Positions 28,631 through 37,801 of a stretch of 64,000 bases of DNA are shown here, piece by piece. The position numbers were made by a program, and so were the translations under genes. This DNA is from Rhizobiaceae bacterium (GTDB taxonomy: Bacteria > Pseudomonadota > Alphaproteobacteria > Rhizobiales > Rhizobiaceae). The stretch is from positions 779,001 through 843,000 of the forward strand of contig JAILWO010000001.1 in NCBI GenBank assembly GCA_025698895.1. Reading direction: 5' to 3'. The notes beneath the pieces were generated by a model. That model ran no database searches and was not told where the DNA came from. It saw only the letters and a program-made list of their open reading frames with translations. The first letter of the stretch is position 1. Each line of letters begins with the position of its first letter.

Positions 28631-30142
28631 ATGTCCTCCCTCATCCGACTTCATTCCAACGACAACGTGCTTGTCGCGCTGGCCGATCTGCGTGCCGGCC
28701 AGTCGTTCCCCGATCTTCCCGCCCCGCTCGCCCAGGCTGTGCCGCGCGGCCACAAGGTGGCGTCGCGCGACATCGATGCCGGCGAATCGGTGGTTCGCTA
28801 TGGCCAGACGATCGGGCAGGCAACCGTCGACATCCCGGCGGGTTCGCACGTCCACAGCCACAATCTCGGCATGGGTCCCCATGCGGCCGACTATGCTTTC
28901 GGCGCGGAGGCGAAGATCGCCGAACCGCTCGAACCGCTCACCTTTCACGGGTATCGACGGGCCGACGGCAATGTCGGCACCCGCAACTATCTTGGCATCC
29001 TCACTTCCGTGAACTGTTCGGGTTCTGTGGCGCGCTTCATCGCCGAAGCCGCCGAACGTGATCCGGCGATTTCGTCGATGAAGGGCATCGACGGCGTGGT
29101 GCCGATCGTGCATGGCACCGGCTGCGGCATGGCGTCGGCCGACGAGGGCTACCAGACGCTGATGCGCACACTGAAGGGATATGCCCGCAATCCCAATTTC
29201 GGCGGCATCCTGCTGGTCGGGCTCGGCTGCGAGGTCATGCAGGTGCCCGACCTGGTCGGTCAGGGGCGGCTCCGGCCGGACGGCAATTTCCGTTACATGA
29301 CCATTCAGCAGACCGGCGGAACCCGCGCCACGATCGAGGCCGGAATCAAGGTCTTGCGTGAAATGGCCGAGATAGCGTCGAAGGCGGTGCGCGAGCCGGC
29401 CCCGGTCTCGCATCTGGTGGTGGGTCTCCAGTGTGGCGGTTCGGACGGCTACTCCGGCATCACCGCCAATCCCGCGCTCGGCCACGCCAGCGACCTGCTG
29501 GTGAGGATGGGCGGTACCACGATCCTGTCGGAGACGCCGGAGATCTACGGCGCCGAGCACCTGCTGACCCGGCGCGCCGCGAGCGAGGAGGTCGGTCGCA
29601 AACTGGTCGAACGCGTGCGCTGGTGGGAGCAGTATACGGCGCGCAATGGCGGCGAGATGGACAATAACCCGTCGCCCGGCAACAAGCGCGGCGGCCTCAC
29701 CACCATCCTCGAGAAATCGCTCGGCGCCGTGGCCAAGAGCGGCACCGCGCCCCTTTCTGGCGTCTACGAATTCGCCGAGCCGATCACCACGCCAGGCTTC
29801 GTCTATATGGACAGTCCCGGCTACGATCCCTGTTCCGTCACCGGCCAGATCGCGTCGGGCGCGACGATAATCGTCTTCACGACCGGCCGGGGATCGGTAT
29901 CGGGCTACAAGCCATCGCCCTGCATAAAGCTGGCCACCAACAGCGACATGTATCGCCGCATGGCCGACGACATGGACATCAACTGCGGCGACATGATCGA
30001 CCAGGGCGTCCCGATCGAGGTCAAAGGCCGCGAGATCCTAGAGCGGATCGTCGCCGTAGCCTCCGGCGAACAGAGTGCCTCCGAACGTCTTGGCTTCGGC
30101 GGCGCCGAGTTCGTGCCCTGGCAGATCGGCGCGGTGATGTAG
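28631..30142 (+). CDS. UxaA/GarD family altronate-type dehydratase
   Basis: A 503-residue protein with the two-part architecture of altronate (UxaA) and galactarate (GarD) dehydratases: an N-terminal SAF domain (about residues 8-90, HKVASRDIDAGESVVRYGQTIG) and a large C-terminal domain with GTRNYLGILTSVNCSGSV, GVVPIVHGTGCGM and QCGGSDGYSGITANPALG. Such enzymes remove water from sugar acids with Fe2+ or Mg2+. Here the substrate is unclear: it is the only plus-strand gene of the aromatic island, converging with its LysR gene 15 bp away, so it may act on a hydroxylated acid in the same metabolism. A sugar-acid role is equally possible. Confidence 0.82.
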   Translation: MSSLIRLHSNDNVLVALADLRAGQSFPDLPAPLAQAVPRGHKVASRDIDAGESVVRYGQTIGQATVDIPAGSHVHSHNLGMGPHAADYAFGAEAKIAEPLEPLTFHGYRRADGNVGTRNYLGILTSVNCSGSVARFIAEAAERDPAISSMKGIDGVVPIVHGTGCGMASADEGYQTLMRTLKGYARNPNFGGILLVGLGCEVMQVPDLVGQGRLRPDGNFRYMTIQQTGGTRATIEAGIKVLREMAEIASKAVREPAPVSHLVVGLQCGGSDGYSGITANPALGHASDLLVRMGGTTILSETPEIYGAEHLLTRRAASEEVGRKLVERVRWWEQYTARNGGEMDNNPSPGNKRGGLTTILEKSLGAVAKSGTAPLSGVYEFAEPITTPGFVYMDSPGYDPCSVTGQIASGATIIVFTTGRGSVSGYKPSPCIKLATNSDMYRRMADDMDINCGDMIDQGVPIEVKGREILERIVAVASGEQSASERLGFGGAEFVPWQIGAVM

Positions 30143-30157
30143 CGGACCGACGGCCGT

Positions 30158-31390
30158 TCAGCGGGACGGCGACGGCTCGTCCCGCTCGGCGCCAGCCCTG
30201 TCGAGCGCGTCGAGAAATTCGCTTTGCAGCAGCGTCGGCTTCCACCCGCTTCGCGTGCTGATGCCGATCGTCCGTTCGGTACGGGCCAGATCGACCGGCA
30301 GTACCTTCAAAAGGCCCGAACGCTCCTCATGCGCGATCTGCCGCCGGGACAAGATGGTCAGACGGTCGCTCTCCGTCAGAATGCCGCGCAGCACGACCAG
30401 CGATCCGGTTTCGATGATCCCGAAACGATCGGCCGCCGCGCCTGACTCGGCCGCGAACTGCTCGAAAATGGCGCGCGAAGGGGTGCCCCGACGGGGCAGC
30501 ACCCACGGATAGTCGAACAGTTCGGCGTGGTCGATCGTCGTCCTTGCCGTCAGCGGATGTCCGGCCCTGGCAATGATCGACAGGCCGTCCTCGAACAGGG
30601 GCCGCTGGTCCAGTCCCCTCGGCGGCGGGCTTGCTCTCAGTGCGCCGACCAGCATGTCGATCTCGCCGATCGAAAGGCCGTGCAGAAGAAGGTCGTAGGA
30701 GCCGTCGACGATCTCGATCGAGGCGCCGGGGCGCTTCCGGGTCCAGTCGGCGACGGCGCGCGGCACCACTCTGGTGCGGACCAGTGGCAATGTGCCGACC
30801 ACGATGCGTCCGTCGAAACGGCCGTCCAGTTCGCCTACTTCCTCGCTGGCGCTCTCCAGTTCCTTCAGCACGAGGCTGGCAGAACCGGCCAGCATCATGC
30901 CGGTCGGCGTCAAGCGGACCGCCTGCCGGCCATCGAACAGCGGCACTCCGCCGATGCGTTCCAGTTCACGTGCCGCGCGTTGCACGGAGGGCTCCGCCTG
31001 GTCGAGCAGTCTGGCCGCGGCCGAGAAACTGCCTGTCCGCGCGAAGGCGGCGAGGGCGCGCAGATGCGCGATCGTGGCATGCGTCTCAAGCAGATCCTGC
31101 GCAAGCGCGCGGCCGATGCGCGACTGGCGTGCGAGCCGCTGATTGGCCTGCCTGAGCAGGTCAAGCGCGCGGCCCGCGCGCACCGCCACCATGCGCCCGC
31201 GCTCGGTGGCGAATACGCCGCCGCCGCGCCGCTCGAAGAGCGGCCCACCGAAGAATCTCTCAAGCTTCGCGATCGCCTGCGAGGCTGCCGGTTGGGTAAT
31301 ACGGACCGCCTCGGCAGCCTTGGACAGCGACGCCAGTTCCACGGCATGGGCAAACAGCCTGACATGACGCAGATTCGGAAACGGGCGCAT
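30158..31390 (-). CDS. LysR-type regulator with two helix-turn-helix domains
   Basis: A 410-residue protein, about 100 longer than a normal LysR regulator. A first LysR helix-turn-helix spans residues 7-66 (SLSKAAEAVRITQPAASQAIAKLER), and a second spans 107-166 (SFSAAARLLDQAEPSVQRAARELER), each followed by the usual wing. The LysR effector-binding domain occupies about 190-400. I start at the ATG at 31390; the frame is open 117 bp further into galD. It is the last gene of the PDC/oxalomesaconate operon and is the natural candidate to sense its intermediates. Confidence 0.87.
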   Translation of the reverse strand: MRPFPNLRHVRLFAHAVELASLSKAAEAVRITQPAASQAIAKLERFFGGPLFERRGGGVFATERGRMVAVRAGRALDLLRQANQRLARQSRIGRALAQDLLETHATIAHLRALAAFARTGSFSAAARLLDQAEPSVQRAARELERIGGVPLFDGRQAVRLTPTGMMLAGSASLVLKELESASEEVGELDGRFDGRIVVGTLPLVRTRVVPRAVADWTRKRPGASIEIVDGSYDLLLHGLSIGEIDMLVGALRASPPPRGLDQRPLFEDGLSIIARAGHPLTARTTIDHAELFDYPWVLPRRGTPSRAIFEQFAAESGAAADRFGIIETGSLVVLRGILTESDRLTILSRRQIAHEERSGLLKVLPVDLARTERTIGISTRSGWKPTLLQSEFLDALDRAGAERDEPSPSR

Positions 31391-31487
31391 GGGCCGTTCT
31401 AGACCCTGGCCCGTCACAGGCAAACCGTCCTGCGGAACCGTCGGAATCTCCGTCCGTGCCCCGGCCGCGGTCAGGCCGGGCGCGGCG

Positions 31488-32543
31488 TCACGCGAAGACC
31501 GTTCCATCGAACAGCTTCCGCGCCGTCCTCAGCACGGCCGTCTCGGTGACGGATCCATCGGCGCCCAGCGTCGCAAGCACTGTAAACTCGCCGCTGGGAT
31601 GCTCGATCGAAAGCGCCTTGCGCTCGCCTTCGGGAATCCTCGACAGGCGCGAAGCCGGTCCGTCCGGCAGCAGGCAGGCCGTCGCTACCGACACCGCACC
31701 CAGCACGCCGATCGCTTCGTGGCACACATGCGGAATGAAGGTACGGGTCGCGATCGCACCGCCGTCCGCCGGGGCGCTCACCATCGTCATCTTGGGCACG
31801 GACTTGTCCGAGACGTCGCCGAGATTCATCAGCGGACCCGCTTCCAGCCGGATTTCCTCCAAGCGCCGCTTGAGCGCCTCGTTCGTGTTGAGATCGGCCG
31901 GGTCCTCCTGGCCCGTCAAGCCCAGATCAGACGCCGCGATCACGACGCAGGGCATTCCGTTGTCGATCAGTGTCGCCTCGATCCCGGCGACCCTGTCGAC
32001 GGCACTTCCCGTCGGCAGCAATGCGCCACAGGTTGAGCCCGCCGTGTCGCAAAATGCGATCGGAACCGCCGCCGCCGTGCCGGGAACACCGTCTATGCGG
32101 GCCTCGCCGTGGTAGACCACCTGACCGCCTGGCGTCGACACGGTCGCCACCGCGATCTGGCCGGTATTCTCCATATAGATGGCCACCGGCGTCTCAGCGT
32201 CCCTCGCCTCGACGAGCCCACGCTCGATCGCGAACGGCCCCACGCCCGCAAGAATATTGCCGCAGTTCTGCTGGTCGGTGACAATCGGCCGGTCGACGAA
32301 GACCTGCAGGAACAGATAATCGACATCGGCGTCGGGCCGCGCCGACTTGCGCACCAGCGCCACCTTGGAGGTCAGTGGCGCAGCACCGCCCATGCCGTCG
32401 ATCTGTCGCGGATCGGGCGATCCCATCGCCCGGAGCAGGAAAGCATCGCGCGCGTCGGCGTCGGCCGGCAAATCATCGGCCAGGAAATACCCGCCCTTGG
32501 ACGTGCCGCCGCGCATCCACATGCAGCGCACGCCGTCAGACAT
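31488..32543 (-). CDS. galD: 4-oxalomesaconate tautomerase (GalD; PrpF family)
   Basis: A 351-residue PrpF/DUF453 protein. GalD interconverts keto and enol 4-oxalomesaconate in gallate and protocatechuate meta-cleavage. The N-terminal [19 protein letters not shown] pattern, [31 protein letters not shown] and the C-terminal EHPSGEFTV match the family, with conserved cysteines ([18 protein letters not shown]) that serve as acid/base in relatives. It overlaps galC (ligK) by 8 bp, so it is clearly in the operon that also holds LigI and GalB. Confidence 0.88.
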   Translation of the reverse strand: MSDGVRCMWMRGGTSKGGYFLADDLPADADARDAFLLRAMGSPDPRQIDGMGGAAPLTSKVALVRKSARPDADVDYLFLQVFVDRPIVTDQQNCGNILAGVGPFAIERGLVEARDAETPVAIYMENTGQIAVATVSTPGGQVVYHGEARIDGVPGTAAAVPIAFCDTAGSTCGALLPTGSAVDRVAGIEATLIDNGMPCVVIAASDLGLTGQEDPADLNTNEALKRRLEEIRLEAGPLMNLGDVSDKSVPKMTMVSAPADGGAIATRTFIPHVCHEAIGVLGAVSVATACLLPDGPASRLSRIPEGERKALSIEHPSGEFTVLATLGADGSVTETAVLRTARKLFDGTVFA

Positions 32544-33207
32544 ATTTCAGGCCCTTTTCCTTCAGCTTTTCGCGCATGCCGTAGATGTCGAGGCCGAGTT
32601 CGCCGGCGGCCAGCCGTTGGCGCTTCTCCTCCTCGTTCTCCAGGCGCTTCCGCGCCGCCTTGAGCACATCCTCCGCTTCCTCGCGCCGCACCACGCAAAC
32701 GCCGTCATCGTCGGCAACGACCACGTCGCCCGGATTGACCAGCGCGCCTGCGCAGACCACCGGCACGTTGACCGAGCCCAGCGTCTCCTTCACCGTTCCC
32801 TGCGCGAATACCGCCTTCGACCACACCGGAAAGCCCATTTTCGTCAGGTCGCGCACGTCGCGCACGCCGGCGTCGATGACGAGACCTCTGCCCCCGCGCG
32901 CCAGCATCGAGGTCGCCAGCAGGTCGCCGAAATAGCCGTCCTCGCATGGGCTGGTCGGCGCCAGCACGAGGATATCGCCCTCCTTCACCTGTTCGATCGC
33001 CACATGCACCATCCAGTTGTCGCCGGGCGGCGCCGAGATGGTGACGGCGGATGCCGCCACCTGCGCGTCGGCATAGATCGGGCGCATGTAGGAAGCGAGC
33101 AGGCCCTTGCGGCCCTGCGCCTCATGCACGGTCGCCACGCCGCATTCGGCCAGTCCGGCGATGATCTCGGGGTTAGCGCGTTCGACGTTCTGCACGACGA
33201 CGTTCAT
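32536..33207 (-). CDS. ligK: 4-carboxy-4-hydroxy-2-oxoadipate aldolase / oxaloacetate decarboxylase (LigK/GalC; RraA-like)
   Basis: The last enzyme of the pathway: it splits 4-carboxy-4-hydroxy-2-oxoadipate (CHA) into pyruvate and oxaloacetate. The 223-residue protein is of the RraA-like class II aldolase fold, with [11 protein letters not shown] and [17 protein letters not shown] (about residues 107-123), where the Asp and Arg of the metal and substrate site lie. Start at 33207, where ATGA overlaps the stop of galB. The next gene, galD, overlaps its end by 8 bp. Confidence 0.9.
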   Translation of the reverse strand: MNVVVQNVERANPEIIAGLAECGVATVHEAQGRKGLLASYMRPIYADAQVAASAVTISAPPGDNWMVHVAIEQVKEGDILVLAPTSPCEDGYFGDLLATSMLARGGRGLVIDAGVRDVRDLTKMGFPVWSKAVFAQGTVKETLGSVNVPVVCAGALVNPGDVVVADDDGVCVVRREEAEDVLKAARKRLENEEEKRQRLAAGELGLDIYGMREKLKEKGLKYV

Positions 33208-33941
33208 TTGCGTCCCTCGCTCGGCAGCAGCGTCTCCACGACATGCGGGAAGACCGCTTCGTAGGCCTCGCCATAGGTGATCTTCTTGTCGGAGTTGCGG
33301 GCGGCCTGCGCGCCGCGCTGCAGCGCCACGCGGGTATAGTACTCCCACAGATGCTCCTGCCCGGCCATGCACTCGATAGCGGCGCGCTTCTTCTCCCACA
33401 CCGGCGTGATGTCGAGCAGCACGTTCGGCATCCAGCGGCACTGCTCCGGCTGGTGCGGCTCGAACAGCATCACCGGCGGCGCGCCCAGCACCTTCTCGCC
33501 CGGATTATGGCCATGCGCCTGGGCGACAATGCGGGCCTCCTGCGCGAACTGGTTGACCAGAGGATGGTCGCGATTGTAGGGGTCCTCGCGTGAGTGCGTC
33601 AGCATGACAGCCGGATGGATCTTGCGGCAGAGATCGGCCAGCCGGAACAGCGAGTCCCGCGTCAGTTCGATCGGATAGTCGCCGAGGTTCCAGAACTGGA
33701 TATCGGCCACGCCGAGTGCTTTCGCGGCCGCTTCCGCCTCCTTCTGTCGCTCATTTTTCACCTTCTCCAGCGACATGCCTTCCTGGCGCCACAGCTTGGC
33801 GCTCTCGCCCCGCTCGCCATAGCTGAGGCAGACCACCGTGACGTCGACGCCCTGCTCCGCGTGCAGCGCGATCGCGCCGCCCGCACGCCAGACGAAATCG
33901 GCCGAATGCGCGCTGACGACCAGCGCTGTCTTCCTTGTCAT
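33204..33941 (-). CDS. galB: 4-oxalomesaconate hydratase GalB (PIG-L family)
   Basis: A 245-residue metal-dependent PIG-L family protein that adds water to 4-oxalomesaconate (OMA) to give CHA. The N-terminus [15 protein letters not shown] (residues 8-22) replaces the AHPDDE of classic PIG-L deacetylases and is the same variant that I recall from Pseudomonas putida Gal[15 protein letters not shown] and [17 protein letters not shown] also match. It sits between the PDC hydrolase and the CHA aldolase, exactly where an OMA hydratase is needed; the unrelated LigJ hydratase of Sphingobium is absent. Confidence 0.92.
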   Translation of the reverse strand: MTRKTALVVSAHSADFVWRAGGAIALHAEQGVDVTVVCLSYGERGESAKLWRQEGMSLEKVKNERQKEAEAAAKALGVADIQFWNLGDYPIELTRDSLFRLADLCRKIHPAVMLTHSREDPYNRDHPLVNQFAQEARIVAQAHGHNPGEKVLGAPPVMLFEPHQPEQCRWMPNVLLDITPVWEKKRAAIECMAGQEHLWEYYTRVALQRGAQAARNSDKKITYGEAYEAVFPHVVETLLPSEGRK

Positions 33942-33990
33942 GCGCTTCCTGCTCCCTTTTTCGCGACTGTGCCTCGTGCTCTCGCCCTGC

Positions 33991-34872
33991 TCAGGTCAGT
34001 GTCTCGGGCCAGTAGAGACGTGTCGGGTTCGCGACGAGTAGTTTTTCGAGCTTCCGCTGGTCGGGCGCCATCTTCTCCAGGAGATCGACCAGTGCGCCGT
34101 CGTCCGGCATATGCTTTCCGATATTGGGATGCGGCCAGTCCGTCCCCCACAATACCCGATCGGGAAACCGCTCGATAAGCATGCGGGCGAAGGGGACCGC
34201 ATCGGCGAAGGGTGGTCCCGCGCGCGAGATGCGCTCCGACCCGCAGACCTTGACCCAGAAGCGCTCGTCCTCCAGCAGGTCGATCAGCATGCGGAAAGCC
34301 GGCTGGTCGACGCCCTGGCTCGCATCCACCCGCCCCATGTGATCGATCACCATCGTAATCGGCAGGCTCTGCAATACAGGCGCCAGCGTCTCCAGCCGAT
34401 CGGCGTCGAAATGGACGACCGCATGCCAGCCGAGCGGGCCGATCCTGTCGACCACCCGGCGCACGGCGTCAATGTCGGCATCCTTGCCGAGATGGGCCAC
34501 GAAGTTGAACCGAGCGCCGCGCACGCCGTGATCGTGAAGCCTTTGCAATTCCTCGTCCGGGACGTCGGCCTTGACCATGCACACACCGCGATAGCTGCCG
34601 CCGGACGCGTCCATCCCGTCCAGCATGGCACTGTTGTCGAAGCCGTGGCAGCTCGCCTGAACCAGCACCGCACGCTCTACCCCAAGCATGCGGTGCAGCG
34701 CGAACAGCTTCTCCTTCGGCGCGTCGACCGGCGTGTAGGTGCGCTCGGACGCGAAGGGGAAACGCGCGGCCGGACCGAATACGTGGCAATGCGCGTCGCA
34801 GGCATTCGCCGGCAATTCGATGTCGGGCGTCTTTGGGGATGGGTGGTATGGAAGGTAGTCCGCCTGCATCAT
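33991..34872 (-). CDS. ligI: 2-pyrone-4,6-dicarboxylate hydrolase (LigI; amidohydrolase superfamily)
   Basis: LigI opens 2-pyrone-4,6-dicarboxylate (PDC) to 4-oxalomesaconate. The 293-residue protein has the N-terminal DAHCHVFGP (residues 26-34) and the C-terminal VLWGTDWPHPNIG with Asp245, the superfamily acid/base residue; LigI is known to work without a bound metal. The ASERTYTPVDAPKE and AVLVQASCHGFDN segments are typical of LigI rather than other amidohydrolases. The ATG at 34872 overlaps the TRAP gene stop (ATGA). Its presence is the strongest sign that the operon handles a ring-cleavage product that cyclises to PDC. Confidence 0.92.
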   Translation of the reverse strand: MMQADYLPYHPSPKTPDIELPANACDAHCHVFGPAARFPFASERTYTPVDAPKEKLFALHRMLGVERAVLVQASCHGFDNSAMLDGMDASGGSYRGVCMVKADVPDEELQRLHDHGVRGARFNFVAHLGKDADIDAVRRVVDRIGPLGWHAVVHFDADRLETLAPVLQSLPITMVIDHMGRVDASQGVDQPAFRMLIDLLEDERFWVKVCGSERISRAGPPFADAVPFARMLIERFPDRVLWGTDWPHPNIGKHMPDDGALVDLLEKMAPDQRKLEKLLVANPTRLYWPETLT

Positions 34873-36809
34873 TTCGCCTTGCTGATATCGGGTTTGGGAG
34901 CGGCGTCGCGTTCCGCCGACAGCGCCAGCCACATCATGGCGAAGATCACGACGATGCCGGCGAGCCGGGCGGCAAGCGTGGCGGGGTCTGTCGCCAGCAC
35001 CGAAGTCGGCCACAGCGTGAGCAAGGATGCGGCGGCGAGGAGCAAGCGCTCCGTCGCCACCAGTGGACGCCCCGCCCAGCCGGAGAAAGCGACGGTTAGA
35101 CCCCCAATGCCGATGGTTGCGAGCGCGATGGACACCACGATCTCGAAACCCGATCCTATCATCAGCAAGCCCGGCATCGTCACGAAGAGGAACGGCACCA
35201 GCAGCTTCACGAAGCCCAACCGGACCGATTCCACCGCCGTCCTGTTGGCGTCGGCGCCCGAGATGCTTGCGGCTGCATAGGCGGCCAGCGCAACCGGCGG
35301 CGTGATTGCGGAGGCCAGGCCGTAATAGAAGATGAACATGTGGGCGACGATGGCCGGCACGCCGAGCCGGGTCAGCGCCGGGGCGACCAGAACCGCCAGC
35401 AGCAGATAGGCGGCCGATGTGGGCAGGCCCATGCCGAGCACGAAGGAGGCGAGCGCAGTCAGGATCAGGATGAGCCAGATGTTCTGGCCGCCAAGGTCGA
35501 CGATCAGGCCGGACATCATCAGCCCGAGACCGGTGAGGTTGAGCACGCCGATGACCGCTCCCGCCGCTGCTACCGCCGCGACGATCGGCATGGTGGCAAT
35601 GAGCGTGTCCCGGCACACCACCACCAGGTCGAGAGGCGAGATGCGCGACAGGCGGCTGAACGGCGAGATGAGCAGTCCGCACACGATGCACAGCACCGCC
35701 GCGCGGGTCGGCGTGTAACCCGCCACGAGAAGGCCGATAAGAGCGAGCAGCGGGATCAGGAGATAGCCGCGCTTCACCAGTGTCTCGGCGAGCAGGGCGA
35801 GCCCCGCGTCGCGGTCGCGCTCGAGTCCCAGACGGCCGGCCTCGAGCCGCACCGCGATCATCAGCGCGAACACGTAGAGCAGGCCCGGCACCAATGCGGC
35901 GAGCGCGATCTGGGCGTAGGGAACGCCTATGATTTCGGCCATCAGGAACGCAGCCGCACCCATGACAGGCGGCAGGATCTGCCCGGCGGAAGAGGCCGCG
36001 GCCTCGATGGCGCCGGCCAGCGTTGGGGAATAGCCGACGCGCTTCATCAGCGGGATGGTGAAGGTGCCGGTGGTCACGACATTGGCCACCGCGCTGCCGT
36101 TGATCGTGCCGAGCATGGCGCTCGACAAGGCTGCCGACAGGCCCGGACCACCCTGGACGCGGCCCGTCAGTCCCCGCGCGATGGCGACGAAGACCTCGCC
36201 CGTGCCGATCTTCATCAGCAGCGCGCCGAGCAGCGCGAAGAGGAAGATGTATTCGACCGCGACACCCATCGGCAGGCCGTATACGCCCTCCGTCGACAGC
36301 ATCAGCGTGGAGGCCAGGCGTCTGAGGTCATAGCCCCCATGGCCATATTTGCCGGGGATCAGATCGCCGAACCAGGCGTAGGCGAGCGATGCAGCAACGA
36401 GCACGATCAGCGCCCAGCCGAGCGACATGCGCACCAGCACCAGCACCACCGCCATCAGCCCGACGAAGATCCACAGATCCGGCTCGGTCGCCATGGCGCC
36501 GCGCATGACGATGTCGATATAGGACTGCCGAAGATGAAATCCCGGCACCAGCGCCACCAGCGCCAGCGCGTAGCAGAGATACCGGGTCCAGTTCCGCTCG
36601 GCGTTGAGCCCGACGAAAAGGAGGCCGCCGGCTGCAACAAGGGAAAAGAACAGCGACCGCAGAATGAGGGCCGTGATCAGGCCGAAATAGGCGCCGTAGA
36701 CGACCAGCGCGGTCACCGCGACCGCGAGCAGGGCGAAGAGAAGCGACACGATGACCACTTCCCTCTCGCCGCGCGCGGATGGCGCACTGAGCTTCAGCCC
36801 GTTCACCAT
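34869..36809 (-). CDS. TAXI-type TRAP transporter permease (fused small and large subunits)
   Basis: A 646-residue membrane protein with many transmembrane helices. The N-terminal part (to about residue 170) corresponds to the small DctQ-like subunit, and the rest to the large DctM-like subunit, with GLGMMMSG-like and GMGLPTSAAYLLLAVL, SGADANRTAVESV motifs. Fusion of the two subunits is the rule in the TAXI branch. It is 25 bp after the TAXI binding protein and overlaps ligI by four bases, so it is in the PDC operon. It is probably driven by a sodium or proton gradient; the cargo may be PDC, a related dicarboxylate or an aromatic acid. Confidence 0.93.
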   Translation of the reverse strand: MVNGLKLSAPSARGEREVVIVSLLFALLAVAVTALVVYGAYFGLITALILRSLFFSLVAAGGLLFVGLNAERNWTRYLCYALALVALVPGFHLRQSYIDIVMRGAMATEPDLWIFVGLMAVVLVLVRMSLGWALIVLVAASLAYAWFGDLIPGKYGHGGYDLRRLASTLMLSTEGVYGLPMGVAVEYIFLFALLGALLMKIGTGEVFVAIARGLTGRVQGGPGLSAALSSAMLGTINGSAVANVVTTGTFTIPLMKRVGYSPTLAGAIEAAASSAGQILPPVMGAAAFLMAEIIGVPYAQIALAALVPGLLYVFALMIAVRLEAGRLGLERDRDAGLALLAETLVKRGYLLIPLLALIGLLVAGYTPTRAAVLCIVCGLLISPFSRLSRISPLDLVVVCRDTLIATMPIVAAVAAAGAVIGVLNLTGLGLMMSGLIVDLGGQNIWLILILTALASFVLGMGLPTSAAYLLLAVLVAPALTRLGVPAIVAHMFIFYYGLASAITPPVALAAYAAASISGADANRTAVESVRLGFVKLLVPFLFVTMPGLLMIGSGFEIVVSIALATIGIGGLTVAFSGWAGRPLVATERLLLAAASLLTLWPTSVLATDPATLAARLAGIVVIFAMMWLALSAERDAAPKPDISKAK

Positions 36810-36834
36810 GACCGGTGTCCGCTGTTCTGTCCGG

Positions 36835-37767
36835 CTACATCGCGCCGTCGAAGTATGCCTTGGCGCCGGGATGCAGATCGATCGGCGTCTTCGTCGCCGT
36901 CTCGACCGCGATCGCCTTGGCCTGCGGATGCACCTCTCCCAGTTCGGCGAGATTGTCGAAGATGGTCTTGGTGATGGTGTTGATCAAAGCCTGGTCCGCG
37001 CTCTCCCTGGTGAAGATCGTGGCCGGATCGTTGACCACGATCACCGCCTCCGTCTGGTCAGGATAGGTTCCGGCTTTGACCTCGTAAGGCTGATAGAACG
37101 GATACTCCTCGAAGAGCTCTGCCACCTTCGCCTCGTCGATGCCAAGCAGCACCATATCGCGTTGCGCGTCGAGGTCTATGAGCGCCGCGGTCGGCGCACC
37201 GGCCAGTACGACGGTGGCGTCCACGGTGCCGTTCATCAGCGCGTTGGTGCCTTCCGTATAGGACAGGAACTGGGATTTGCCCGCGTCGAACACGCCATAG
37301 GCCTCGAGAAGCCGCTGGGCCAGGACCGCGGAATTGCTTCCGGGAGGTCCGAGATTGATGCGCTTGCCCGCCAGGTCTTCCATGGACGTGATACCGGTAT
37401 CCGCGATGGTCGCGATCTGCAGGATCGCGGGATAGAGATAAGCCATCGCGGCCACCGGCTGGGCGTCGCCGTCGAACGGTCCCTGGCCGTTCTTCGCTTC
37501 GTAAAGTGTCGACGAGGACGAGAAACCGAAGGTCATCTGGTCAGCGGAGACGCGGCGGATGTTTTCCACGGAAGCGCCGGTGACCTCAGCCCTCGCGGTG
37601 GTGTCAGCCATGTGCTTGTTGAGCAGATCGGCCATGCCGGCGCCGATCACATAGAACAGGCCGCCGGTTCCGCCGGTGCCGATCGAGATGCGTTCCGCGG
37701 CGGTGGCCGGCGACAGCGCGATCGCGCAGCCGACGGCGAGTGATGCAAAAGTCAGCGACAGTCTCAT
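36835..37767 (-). CDS. TAXI-type TRAP transporter substrate-binding protein
   Basis: A 310-residue periplasmic protein with a signal peptide (residues 1-23, SPATAAE cleavage) and the TAXI family body: ISIGTGGTGGLFYVIGAGMADLLN near the start, TGASVENIRRV, GFSSSSTLYEA, and the NLGPPGSN segment in the second lobe. It delivers solute to the fused permease encoded next. GGGAGGAAA precedes the ATG at 37767. Few TAXI proteins have known ligands, so the ligand here is inferred only from the operon. Confidence 0.93.
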   Translation of the reverse strand: MRLSLTFASLAVGCAIALSPATAAERISIGTGGTGGLFYVIGAGMADLLNKHMADTTARAEVTGASVENIRRVSADQMTFGFSSSSTLYEAKNGQGPFDGDAQPVAAMAYLYPAILQIATIADTGITSMEDLAGKRINLGPPGSNSAVLAQRLLEAYGVFDAGKSQFLSYTEGTNALMNGTVDATVVLAGAPTAALIDLDAQRDMVLLGIDEAKVAELFEEYPFYQPYEVKAGTYPDQTEAVIVVNDPATIFTRESADQALINTITKTIFDNLAELGEVHPQAKAIAVETATKTPIDLHPGAKAYFDGAM

Positions 37768-37801
37768 GGTTTCCTCCCTTTGCTGATTGCTTTTCGGTGG
37801 T

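Noticed and set aside
31391-31507. Longer LysR start at 31507
   Set aside because: It would lie inside galD, adds an Arg/Pro-rich stretch unlike LysR N-termini and has no ribosome binding site.
33204-33941. AHSADF in place of AHPDDE as a sign of an inactive PIG-L enzyme
   Set aside because: The same variant is what I recall for functional GalB, so it is the family form rather than decay.
35340-36974. 544-codon open frame on the plus strand opposite the TRAP permease
   Set aside because: Very His/Arg/Gln/Asp-rich, typical of an antisense translation of a hydrophobic protein; the minus strand has the real TRAP permease.
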